34,526 nt of DNA from Hypsibius dujardini (taxonomy: Eukaryota; Tardigrada; Eutardigrada; Parachela; Hypsibiidae). The translations under genes and the position numbers were made by a program. Of the stretch, positions 20,109 to 34,269 are shown in pieces (position 1 is the stretch's first letter; each line of letters starts with the position of its first letter). A model generated the notes under the pieces. It worked only from the letters and a program-made list of their open reading frames with translations. It was not told where the DNA came from and did not search any database. The stretch covers positions 1 through 34,526 of the forward strand of contig LRSR01013489.1 in the NCBI GenBank assembly GCA_001579985.1, written 5' to 3'.

Positions 20109-20445
20109 TATGAGGGAAGGGCACTGGAATGGGCCACTTGACTTTCCGTACCTTGGAATGGGCCACCGGGCGGCAGGGGACGCTCTGTCGCAAATTAATC
20201 GAAAACAGATGAGGCACTGCATAGTCAGCGTCCTCTATAGTGAGCTTGTTCCAACTGTTCAGTCATTTCGTTTTTAAACATGTTCCCACAATTTTTTTCA
20301 TATCTGATACGCGTTCCACTGGGTAATCGATTATTCTCTGTCGCTCAGGACATAGATAGCCAAAATCTGTGGAAGTTGTGATTCCAGGGTGGCCCATTCC
20401 AGAGTACGGGTAAGTCGTGGCCCATTCCAGTGGCCTTACCTCATA
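20109..20445. mobile_element. MITE family B, copy 2
   Basis: 337 bp; ends tatgagggaagggcactgg and its inverted counterpart ending cttacctcata. Opposite orientation to the copy at 5723-6095. It begins at the base after the target duplication of the hAT-like MITE, so two unrelated elements abut exactly. Confidence 0.88.
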
Positions 20446-20468
20446 TTGGATTCGGAAACGGCTCCGAC

Positions 20469-20469
20469 G

Positions 20470-20504
<35 letters not shown>
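20469..20504. repeat. Short (TGTC)n run
   Basis: About nine TGTC units in intergenic DNA. Confidence 0.9.
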
Positions 20505-20507
<3 letters not shown>

Positions 20508-20764
20508 CCGGACCGAATACGAGTCCTTTCCTTAGACTCTCGGCCCCTCCGTATTAGTGTTAGTCCTACACAACTCCACATCTGCGTTGGAACATTGCAT
20601 ATTCACGAAAGCGTTTCGAATAGAAGCACACTTCGTAGACTCTGACCAGTCATCTATAAGCGGAGTGCACACCGTCTAGAATTAGCTCGAGCAGTAGGCG
20701 TCAGCAAGGAAATAAGCAGAAAACCCGACACCCGAATGCACCTTGATATACGACAGCGGGACCG

Positions 20765-21073
20765 TTACTCGATCTTATCAGCATTCGGGTTCTCCTTCCA
20801 GATCCACCAATTCAAAACCGACGCCAGGCTCAGCCAACCGATGTACGGAATCATCAAGTACGATGCGGTTTTGTTGACGGGATAAAAGGTGTAGATACAC
20901 GCCGCCACGTTCAGCCAGAGAGCGGAAATATCAGCCAGGGCCTGAAACATTCCGAAAAAGCGAGAATGCATAACTAAATGACAAAACTGCAGTACCGTTA
21001 TCTCGACAGATAAACAGACAGACAGACAGACAGACAGGTAGACAAGAGAAACAGAGAGACAGACAGAGAGACA

Positions 21074-21114
<41 letters not shown>

Positions 21115-22045
21115 CGACAGGTAGCGACAGGCAGGCAGGCAGACAGACAAACAGACGGACAGACAGGCATAGAAACATATAGACAGACGTCTTATTAATA
21201 GTTTACACTAATACAGTGTATGTACCCAGCCGGTCTTATGCAACTTGAAGAAGAGTGGTGTCCAAGCGAAATTGAGGGCCAACTGTGACCCGTACAATAT
21301 CAACGGCAACCGTGCTGGTCCCGCAAGACCACCACCCGAACGGTACAGCAGCCACGAAGCGTATCCCATGGAACCATACAATGCGGTCCAAACTGGATTA
21401 AACATGACAACCCCCAGAAAATGTTATTTGAGTCTTAGTACCAGGTTGAGGACCACTCCAGTTAGTACCTGGACCAAATACCCAATTTGGTGGGCGCCAG
21501 TCCGGTCGCCTCAGCTTCTGCAATAAGAAACAAAAACCCAGAATTTAATTAGTGAGAACGATCAATACTGTAATACCGAAAAACCGAAATCATTGGTTAA
21601 TACAATGAGTTTTTACGTGATGCCTTAAGGAAGTCAATCAATCAATCGATCGAGCGACGGACCATTCAAAGTACCAAGGCCGGTAACAAATCAATCAATC
21701 AATTCAATTGAGAAACCCAATCATCAATCAATCAAGAGATCATCAAGTAAAGAAATAGTTCATGTCCAAAATCCGATTCTCTAAGTCGCAGTATAAGGGT
21801 CGCTTTGGGCTTCAGAAAGAGCACTCACCTCATACCACGACTCGATTTGCGAGCGAGTTTGAATCCCATTAATCCATCCTCCCCCGATTGGGAGGAGAAC
21901 TCTAAAATGAAGAATAAGAAGGGCGGAAGCTGTTACACTGATAAAACGTGGCTGAATTTCAATGTTCTAACAAAGAATCCTCTGTGGCTTACGCTGGTAA
22001 AATCTCACGACCGAGCAGTGATGCGGTGATGGGCGGAATCGGCAT
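20765..22045 (-). CDS. TSPO: Translocator protein TSPO, copy 2
   Basis: Five minus-strand exons, 22045-21993, 21901-21829, 21517-21469, 21392-21226 and 20941-20765, giving 172 residues. Landmarks match copy 1: [10 protein letters not shown] in helix 1, [49 protein letters not shown] and a last helix with [21 protein letters not shown]. The helix-5 cholesterol motif is altered: the Tyr of LNYSIWK in copy 1 is Trp here (LNWWIWK), so the L-x-Y-x-K/R pattern is not met at this spot. That may change the ligand or just be tolerated. The gene is transcribed away from DHX15 across a 518-bp shared promoter. Intron phases (2, 0, 1, 0) and lengths resemble copy 1. Copy 2 lies upstream of copy 1 in the same direction. 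Confidence 0.92.
21005..21186. repeat. (CAGA)n/(GGCA)n array in TSPO copy 2 intron 4
   Basis: CAGA and GGCA repeats in the intron between exons 4 and 5. Copy 1 also has an array in this intron but on the opposite strand (CTGT), so the arrays probably arose separately or one inverted. Confidence 0.93.
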
Positions 22046-22563
22046 CTTTAATTTTAGTGGTTAGAATATTTTTCGTTAATCGTCTTAAAGAGGCGTCTTG
22101 AAGGTTGAAAAAATAATTGATCCCTGGACCGAAAATGAATCAGCTGTCCGTGTTCCTAATTGGTTGCACGTGTTCGCTCAGGTGAACATTAGAGATCTCC
22201 ACGTTTTAGTATTGTTGTTCGCTAGGCCTGGTGCCACTGTTCCGTCTGCCAGAGCAGCTGTTCGTTCGTTGCAAAACTAACTGATCCCTGGACCGAAAAT
22301 GAATCGGCTGCTCCGTGTTCCTAATTGGTTGCACGTGTTCGCTCAGGTGAGCATCAGAGATCTCCACGTTTTAGTATTGTTGTTCGCTAGGCCTGGTGCC
22401 ACTGTTCCGTCTGCCAGAGCAGCTGTTCGTTCGTTGCGCTAGAAAAACGTCGCGAGACTGGAGACTGGAATTTCTCTCTCGATTTCGCAAGCCAAGTTTT
22501 TCTCGAAGATTTTATCTATCATTGAATATTGATTTGTTTAAGGGTTTTCTTGAAAACGTGGGA
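22046..22563. promoter_or_regulatory. Bidirectional promoter of TSPO copy 2 and DHX15 with a 164-165-bp tandem duplication
   Basis: The 518 bp between the two divergent start codons hold a near-identical tandem duplication, about 22118-22272 and 22282-22437, beginning tgatccctggaccgaaaatg. Each unit carries an E-box CACGTG (22167-22172 and 22332-22337) in ggttgcacgtgttcgctcag and a CAGCTG near its end. I see no clear TATA box. Its role as promoter is inferred from position. Confidence 0.6.
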
Positions 22564-26966
<4,403 letters not shown>

Positions 26967-27498
26967 AGGGCGACGGGGGGAGGCGCCTCAGACATTCAGG
27001 CGGCAACTTCTCTTCTTTACTTACCCACTTCTTTTTTCGATTGTTGCGTTTGATCAGGCATCAATGTAGTAGTTCTTTTTGCGGAATAGAGTTTCGGACG
27101 AACGTATGCATACAGCAGGCGGGCAAACGTTTCGCCCCTACAATCAGTTTGCATGTAACCTCGGCAACCGCTGACTTTCCCAACAACCTTGGCTTTTTTC
27201 TAAGTTAATTCAATTCTCCACGATTGTCGTTCTCGGTATGAGTCATCATCATCCATTACGGAAGTAATTAACGCCAGTCACAATCCGAAATTGCATCCCG
27301 AATTTCGATGCCTCAAAACGCTGATCTCTCGCTCTCTCGCTCTGTTGCTCTGTTGCTCTGTTGCTCTGTTGCTCTGTTGCTCTGTTGCTCTGTTGCTCTG
27401 TTGCTCTGTTGCTCTGTTGCTCTGTTGAGAGTCATTTCGTGATGCTGTGACGTGTTGTTATGGGCTGGTACACTTGAAACGGACGCCATGGTTTCTGA
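26967..27498. other. Intergenic region with an 8-bp microsatellite
   Basis: About 530 bp between DHX15 and the next gene. The only clear structure is a (GTTGCTCT)n run of about ten units at 27343-27426, some 70 bp upstream of the next start codon. No gene is seen. Confidence 0.6.
27343..27426. repeat. (GTTGCTCT)n microsatellite upstream of a start codon
   Basis: About ten perfect 8-bp units, preceded by cgctctct variants. The perfect repeats suggest recent expansion and likely length variation; it lies where the 5' UTR or core promoter of the next gene is expected. Confidence 0.93.
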
Positions 27499-28887
27499 AT
27501 GGTAAGACTGTGCTCTGACGGTCGGATTGCGATGGCCGATCAGGAGACGGAAGACAGTGATGAGATCGTTCCAGACATCGACGACCTCCTGGCACCATTC
27601 ATTGCAGACACTGACGAACGTGTCTTCCACTTTGAGCGACTCCTGAACTGGATCACTCGTACACCTTTCCACAGCCTTCCCCAAGCAGAACTCCATCGGG
27701 CAGTCACGGCTGTTCTTAATGCCTTCCAGACAATCACACTTGTCTATGTCGAGGACTGGCAGGCTGTCTTTGACTGTTTCGACATGCTGCTGTACCGATT
27801 GAAAAGTGCCGGTCATCCCTTGACGTCACTATTCTGGAAGACGTTACTGTCGCTCGCAGGTGTCACACTTTTGTTTGAATAATTTTTGGAAGAAATTGTA
27901 AATTATCGAAAAACTTGATTTTGCTGTTAAATTAAATGTTGATTAAATATTAGTTGAATTTTTTTTGAAAAATCGGTAGAATTTATTCGAAACATTTGCC
28001 TATTTTTATTTAGTATTATATAGTATTTAAATATTTGGATATTATTATTTAAAATGTCCTAGATGCGAATTTTCCGTTAATTATACAGTTTACATACAAC
28101 CAGTTTGTTATTTAAATAATTGTTGAGGGAAAATTGAAATTATTAAAATTAAATTGAGGAATTTTTTTTATAATTAAATTTACACGGGAAACTCTTTCTA
28201 GGTCGATTGGCATTAGAAAAGATCAAGACTGCCACGCCGGAATCGTCGACACCCGTTTTGAGACCATTATACACCACCTCCAGTGTCGTTGTTAATCTGC
28301 ACGGCGCGGACAGTCTGATGGACTGCTTCAGCGGCAACGGAGAGGACTTTCGTAGACGCCCGTTTCTGCTGGAACTCATTTTGAAGTTCGCCATTCGAGG
28401 GCTCCTCTTCTTTCCGCCCTGGACCTTCCCAACCGAGAAGACGGCGGCGTTTTTTGTTCAGTCGACGATGGAATGTCCTGTCAGTATCATTCGGAGAGCC
28501 GCTCTGGAGGGTATGAGAGTGCTGCATGTGGTGAAGGGAAAGCGACGTGGTGTCCAGGCGGTGATTGAGAGGATGTTGGATGGGGATGAGCAAAGGGAAG
28601 CGCGAGCGGCTTTTGTGTACAGTGTAGAGCAGCCGGTGTTAGCGCGGTTGGATTACAGTGCACAGTCGGTGCAAATGTGGCTGGATGTGAGGGATCGCGG
28701 GAAGGGTCCGGAGCTCCCGGCTGATATTGCCTGGGTGGCACTGGCGGGCGATGAGTTGCTGCATTACTGTGTAAGGGACTCAGCGTTCTGGATCCCACTA
28801 GTGGGAGCATCGAAGGCAAGATCAAAAGTCCTGTAGTTGTCAACGTTTGTCATTTTTAGGTTTTCTGCCTCTCTGTCTGCCTGCTTG

Positions 28888-28966
<79 letters not shown>

Positions 28967-29476
28967 GACTGACTTCTGTCTGTCTGTCTGACTGACTGTC
29001 TGTCTGTCCGTATGTCTTTCTGTTTGTCTGTCTTGGAAATTCCATCGCCATTCGCGTGTGCTTTCGTAGGTATCAACTCGTAGAACGCACAGAATTCCGG
29101 TCGTGGAGGCGGGTGACGCGCCTATCGCAGACGCCACTGAGGAAAGCCAATCGGTCCCAAAATCAGACAGCCCTACCACCACTGCCAAACCGAGAGATCA
29201 AGGAGCTGGAGATCGTCCAGCACATAAAAAACGAATTCACCCCCCTCAACCTGCGGACGCAGCGACGTTAATTTGCAAGCTGACGTCCAACACCTCACTA
29301 GGCACTTACAACGTGGACGATATTCCAGTTATATCCGCGGGCACAATCGCCGCAGATTTAGCTTCCAAACTAACCGGTTGGATGGAGAAAGAAGAGAATA
29401 TACCCATCGCTAGTGCAAGAGTAAGAAACTAGGAAAGGTCTTGTTCGTCTGCCTACCTTAACAGTCTGCTTGCCTG

Positions 29477-29509
<33 letters not shown>

Positions 29510-30273
29510 ATGTCTGTCTGTCTGTCTGTCTGTCTGTATGTTTGTCTGTTTGTTTGTTTGTCTGCCTGTCTGTCTGCCTGCCTGCCAGTTTCATCCGAAT
29601 ATAATTGTTTTGATAGATAACAATACCGGTCGGGTACAATAAAATGTATTCTGCTTTAGATAGATACCGCACCGGAGCACAGCCGCTTGAGTGACGCGAC
29701 TGTGGTGCTCGGTACAGCGGACGGGGCCGCCACCAAAGTCGTGAAGAAGCGGACTCTCAAGGGCAAAAGCAAACCCAAGAAACCGATAGGTACGAATTTT
29801 TTTCCGTTGCATTTTCTTTTTGTCAATATTAACTGTGTTGTATGAATCCAATGCAGACTTAGAGCAGGTAGAATCGGCTCAAGATTTTTACATTGGGTCA
29901 CCACCGCTTGTCACCGATCAATTCCAGTCGGCGACAAATCTCCCCGTAGACAGCACCGTGGACAGCCGGTCGCTGACTGTTGGGAAGGTAAAGAAATCGC
30001 GGAAATCAAAAGGTACTCCACACACATATTAGATGTACCATACGAGACATAAGACACTGATAAGAACTCAGATAATGGCTCGGAAACGTACATTGACAAA
30101 AATATAGACACATAGATTAACTCTCGCATTGACTCAGACACAGATACGAACATTGCCACAGACACTGACACCGATACAGACACAAACTCGAACACAGGCA
30201 CAGGCACAGGCACAGGCACAGACACTGACACTGACACAGACACAGACATAGACACAAACATAGGGACAGGCAA

Positions 30274-30332
<59 letters not shown>

Positions 30333-30382
30333 GAGACACAGGCAGAGACACAGGCACAGGCAAAAACAAGCACAGGCACAGA

Positions 30383-30426
<44 letters not shown>

Positions 30427-32140
30427 AAAACAAACAAAGTCATAGAAATAGATCTAGACACAGACACAGATACATATATACAGACAAAGGCAGTCATTGG
30501 CTGTGTTTGCTTTCATTTTCTCACCATGACCTCGTTTATAGCTGAGCCACCTCGAAGTCCTTCGCTTGAAGGTCCACCACCGCTGAACGTTTCCGCACAG
30601 ACAATTCGGCTATCAAAAACGCCGGGATCACAGTTCAATTCCACGTGGGAGTCCATCGAAGTGGGATCAGTGGGGGAACCACAACCGATGTCGGCGATCT
30701 CAAGAGAACGCGTCGCGCGGAGAAGGCCAACAAAAGGTGGGAGAGGCAACCTCAGTGTGCAATCATTCTGTCGGGCATTTCAATGACAAGGGAATTTGAT
30801 ACTTAAATCTTCCTTCCAGCAGCTCAGCCTGAGTTATTGTCTACCCAACCGCAGCTTATCCCGCAACCGAAACTCATTCATGAGGAGTGGCCAGATTCGG
30901 AAGGTCCCACCGTGGGCAAGAACGTCTTTATCGATGAGCTTCCGGTCATTGCTGACTTGGTCAAGAAACAACGCGCTGCAGCGACTTTACCAAGTTTGTT
31001 TCCAGGCAAGCCAGCATTTCTATGGATCAGGTTCTCCTTCCATTCCAACTTCCAACAGCATTTCGCAAAATGAAATATTTTAACAACAAACAAACAAAAA
31101 CGTTTCTGATAATTTATTTATTTTTCAAATAGTTCCTGAAATAATGTGTTTAAATACTTATTTTAAAATATGAGAAGTCACTGTGATAACATTTTAATTT
31201 TTCTAAATCGTTTTTCGAATAATTCATCAGATAATTTTTCTAATATTTATTTCAAAAAAACTCCTTCTTTAAAACGAATACGAACGGCGCCGTTCTTTTA
31301 GGACCCCGACCACCGGTTCTGGACACCGACACTCTCCCCACCGTGGCCCGGGCCCTCGAGAACAGCCGGAATAATCTCAAAACAGCCAGAGTGCACATCC
31401 CATCAGAATTCGACTCGGGCCTGGGCATTTCCGAGGAACTGTCACCGAGGTCGCGACCGGCCAGTCGGAAGTACCGCCGATCGTCGGAGAGCGCCATACC
31501 CGGTTTGACGCTTAATCGTGCACACCACCCGGCAGGAAACTACCCGGACTACGATCTGTCTGACGGTGTTGATGATCGGAATTACTCGCTCGACCAGAAC
31601 AGCCTGTCGGTCAGTGGACCGGATCTATCGGTCAGTGGACCAAACCTGTCGGTCAGTGGGCCGCAGACCAGCAGGTCTGGGCGGTATGCCTCCGAAGCGG
31701 ATATACCAGCAGCAACAGTTGGACGAAGGTCTAATCGGGTTGAAGACGTGGAGGCACTTTCCCCGCCGACTAGAAAGCTAAGGAGAAAAGAAGAGGCGAG
31801 AACGGAGGTGGGATCGAAAAACTGTTTCTGGATCAAGCCCAAGTGTGACAGCAGCGGGAAGCTTCCCCGGCTTGGTAGTACGGCTAATGCGATCAGCAAG
31901 GAGTCGAGAATAGAGTGCTTGAATGATGACATGGTGGAGAGTCAGACGTCGAAGCCTCCGTTGAAAGGATGGAATCGGTTGGTGGAGCCGGAGGAGAGTG
32001 AGGGGGCATTCGAAATGTCGAAGAAGCCGGAGGAAATCAGACTCGACCTGCAGGTTGGTGATTATGAGGCAGGCCGGCCGATAGCGGCATTCAGACATGC
32101 CAACAGACATTCAAGCAGACCGCCGGCCGGTCTGACTAGC

Positions 32141-32195
<55 letters not shown>

Positions 32196-33228
32196 AAATA
32201 GCCAATTTTATTCTTCTAGGCATTACTTGATCGGATGCAAAAAGGTCCACGTTACAGTAACGATATCCTCCTAGCCATCGAAGAATTCGTCGAACTGACC
32301 AAATCCTTCCCCCGCGTCATCGAGGGAGCGATTGGCGCGGCCTTCTCTCAATTCCTCCCGCTCATCTACAGCCTCAACAGCCACGTCGCCGCTGAAGCGG
32401 TTGCTGCACTGGAAATCCTCATGCCGTTGGTCGAATCCCGCCTACACCTAGTCGCGCCACAAATCGTCGAGGCGCTCAGCAACAACATGCAGAACGCCCG
32501 CACCTCCGACCACTCCAAAACAGTCTTCAACCAAATCCTCGACTTCCAGGTTAGTGTTGAATAAATATTGTTTGAGTTTAAATAAAAAAAATGCGGTAGC
32601 AAATTGCATTGCTATGATAAACAGATACAAGAAAAATAATATAAGAAAAATAAATACAAAATAAAAAAATATATTAAAATGTACAAATAATAATTAATAA
32701 TTAAAAACATTTTACACTTTGATCTAAAATCCACATTTTTTCGAAGGAACGATTAAATATTCACTGTTGAAGGTGGATCGTGCCGGGACGTTGCTCGCCC
32801 CACTCTCCTCCCACATCACCACGATCATGAAGAAGAACAAAAAGGAAGCCTTCGCTTTCATCACCGGCAAGTACGCGGAGACCCTCGGGAGTGCTTATCC
32901 CAAGCCGCCGCGCAGTCAGGCCGCCGCGGTGCAGATCCTGCAGTTCGTCAAGAGTGTCCTGGTGTGGATCACTAATTACGGCGATCTGGACTCGTCCACA
33001 AAGCCGGAGATCATCGCAGTGGACGCGTTGATTCAGCAGTCGATTCGGTCGTTCGGCAGGGAGATGGTCAACAAGGTGTGCTACGATTACCGGGACACCA
33101 TTAAAATTTTCATGTCCCGACGGGAGGGCGCTGCGGTCGCGGTAATGCCGAAACCAAGCGGGGTGCGTCTGCAGAAACTCGTCACGAGAAAGAGCACGCT
33201 GATGGCCTTCAAGAAAAAGGTGAAGTGA
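27499..33228 (+). CDS. Ten-exon gene of unknown family, helical repeats at both ends, disordered middle
   Basis: Exons: 27499-27859 (an in-frame ATG at 27532 is an alternative), 28202-28770, 29070-29420, 29660-29789, 29857-30012, 30542-30736, 30820-31005, 31302-32053, 32220-32549 and 32773-33228. All phases agree and give about 1,161 residues (1,150 from 27532). Residues 1-300 look helical (HFERLLNWITRT, FDMLLYRLKSAG, RRAALEGMRVLHVVK). The middle 450 residues are polar, Pro/Ser-rich and probably disordered, with a triple LSVSGP repeat. The end is HEAT-like: ILLAIEEFVELTKSF, HVAAEAVAALEILMPLVESR, LLAPLSSHITTIMKKNKKEA. A TOG-array protein of the crescerin/CLASP type is one possibility, but I cannot assign the family. 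Intron 7 (31006-31301) has a GC donor. Five flanking or internal non-coding stretches hold tetranucleotide or related arrays. A fragment of exon 1 recurs in DHX15. Confidence 0.72.
28864..29035. repeat. (CTGC)n/(CTGT)n array in intron 2
   Basis: A pure CTGC block is followed by a CTGT block with ACTG interruptions, inside the intron 28771-29069. Confidence 0.95.
29463..29587. repeat. (CTGT)n array in intron 3
   Basis: CTGT repeats with TATG and TTTG variants, inside the intron 29421-29659. Confidence 0.95.
30125..30485. repeat. CACAGG/CACAGA hexanucleotide array in intron 5
   Basis: About 360 bp of six-base units cacagg and cagaca with blocks of higher purity at 30270-30330 and 30375-30425. 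It fills most of the intron 30013-30541. Long frames across it (Val-Pro or Cys-Ala repeats on the minus strand) are artefacts. Confidence 0.93.
31596..31668 (+). repeat. Coding 24-bp repeat, three copies
   Basis: Three tandem in-frame units encode LSVSGP followed by DL, NL or QT within exon 8. The DNA units (ctgtcggtcagtggaccgga-like) differ at few positions, so expansion is fairly recent. Ser-rich repeats of this kind could be phosphorylation sites, but that is a guess. Confidence 0.85.
32139..32196. repeat. (CAGA)n array in intron 8
   Basis: A nearly perfect 58-bp CAGA run just upstream of exon 9, inside the intron 32054-32219. Confidence 0.95.
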
Positions 33229-33697
33229 AACTGTTTTTGACGGTCTTTGTCTCCTTATTTTATATTAACTTTTTGTGTTGTATTTTTGATTTCGGTAAAT
33301 GGCTGTCTCCGAATTTTTTCCTTTTTTTCCTCAGTCTTCTGATACTAAAGGCTTGAAGCGCCTAGACTCGTATTTGGTATGCTATTTTTTGGGGACCTTT
33401 ATTTTCGTTTTTGCTCATGGCCTCCTGTGTTTGTTACTAATGCTGCATTGCGAATCCGGGAACAGTAATACTTTGCAGATGCTCTACTCTTCTACAGTAC
33501 TCGGTATTCAGTAATGGATCAGAGAGACAAACAACAACAGACAGATTGACAGACAGAAAACAGACAGACAAACCGTCAGACAGACATACAGAAAGACATA
33601 CAGAGAGACAGACAAGCAGACAGACAGACAAACAGTCAGACAGAGATACAGAAAGACATACAGAGAAACAGACAAGCAGACAGACAGACAAACAAGC

Positions 33698-33740
<43 letters not shown>

Positions 33741-33990
33741 TAGACAGACATAGTGCCAACTAGACGAACAGACAAGCAGGGGTTACAGGCAGCATTAATT
33801 TTCTTCATTGTACGTCCCACTCGTGCGCTTAAAATTGTTGGATATAACAAAGTTATTTCCACATTGCACAAACTGTAACTGCACAATTTAAAAAGCAATC
33901 AATAATTCTAATAAATTGACTTATAAATACAAAATCATTGCACGTAAATTAAAATAATATTACGAAAAGAACCGTTTGCCCGTGATGAAT
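33229..33990. other. Convergent interval with possible alternative 3' exon and a CAGA array
   Basis: An acceptor-like cctcag at 33329-33334 opens a frame in phase with a gtgaag donor at 33220 of the upstream gene. It runs to a stop at 33512-33514 and encodes a hydrophobic stretch (YLVCYFLGTFIFVF, LLCLLLM). It could be an alternative last exon, but the simple stop at 33226 is preferred. A CAGA array follows at 33535-33770. The rest to 33990 is AT-rich with nothing recognised. Confidence 0.35.
33535..33770. repeat. (CAGA)n array with a higher-order unit of about 70 bp
   Basis: CAGA repeats include a longer unit (agatacagaaagacatacag with flanking CAGA and AAGCAG) seen at about 33585-33625 and again at about 33650-33690. 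The array therefore grew in part by duplication of a longer block. Confidence 0.88.
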
Positions 33991-34269
33991 TTATATCGCG
34001 CCGCCTGTGCCAATGTACAAAAATTGCTTCGACTTGGACTTCAAGATCGGTTCGCTTTCCCTTTCGCCGCCGTTGCTGCTCCCGGACTTGTCGGACGTCG
34101 GCGACGCGCCGTGCCGGAGCGTCGCGTTCGCGTCCACCGGTCGTAATCGCGCGATCGGCAGGCGAAACTTCCGGAACTCCTCAATGAAGGTCGCAAAGTA
34201 AACCAACTGCGCGATCCCGATGAACCATTCGCAGACATTACTGGTCACGTGCTCTTCCCATCCGCCGTC
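33991..34269 (-). CDS. DRAM/TMEM150-family membrane protein, last exon only
   Basis: A single minus-strand exon, 34269-33991, 92 codons plus stop, opened by an acceptor (cgcag) and in phase 0. It starts DGGWEEHVTSNVCEWFIGIA and continues LVYFATFIEEFRKFRL. The order H-x-x-S-x-x-C-E-W followed by a membrane helix and T-F-I-x-E-F is the last transmembrane segment of DRAM and TMEM150 (Frag1/DRAM/Sfk1) proteins, six-helix membrane proteins of lysosomes or the plasma membrane. A polar tail of about 55 residues with a Ser/Lys-rich segment follows. Upstream exons lie beyond 34526; I could not fix one within 34270-34526. The branch of the family is not settled. Confidence 0.7.
   Translation of the reverse strand, partial: DGGWEEHVTSNVCEWFIGIAQLVYFATFIEEFRKFRLPIARLRPVDANATLRHGASPTSDKSGSSNGGERESEPILKSKSKQFLYIGTGGAI

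Larger units (their letters stand above)
19024..20764. other. MITE-rich interval between the two TSPO genes
   Basis: About 1.7 kb between the start of TSPO copy 1 and the stop of copy 2. About half is three MITEs: family A copy 2 (19406-19683), a hAT-like MITE (19842-20100) and family B copy 2 (20109-20445). A TGTC run follows at 20469-20504. The remainder holds no supported exon; the promoter of copy 1 should lie just upstream of 19023. Confidence 0.6.

Noticed and set aside
30125-30485. Possible CRISPR-like or satellite array
   Set aside because: Units are six bases with no unique spacers; it is a simple hexanucleotide repeat inside an intron of an animal gene.
29911-30497. Minus-strand frames rich in Val-Pro or Cys-Ala over 29911-30497
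   Set aside because: They come from the hexanucleotide array in intron 5 of the ten-exon gene.
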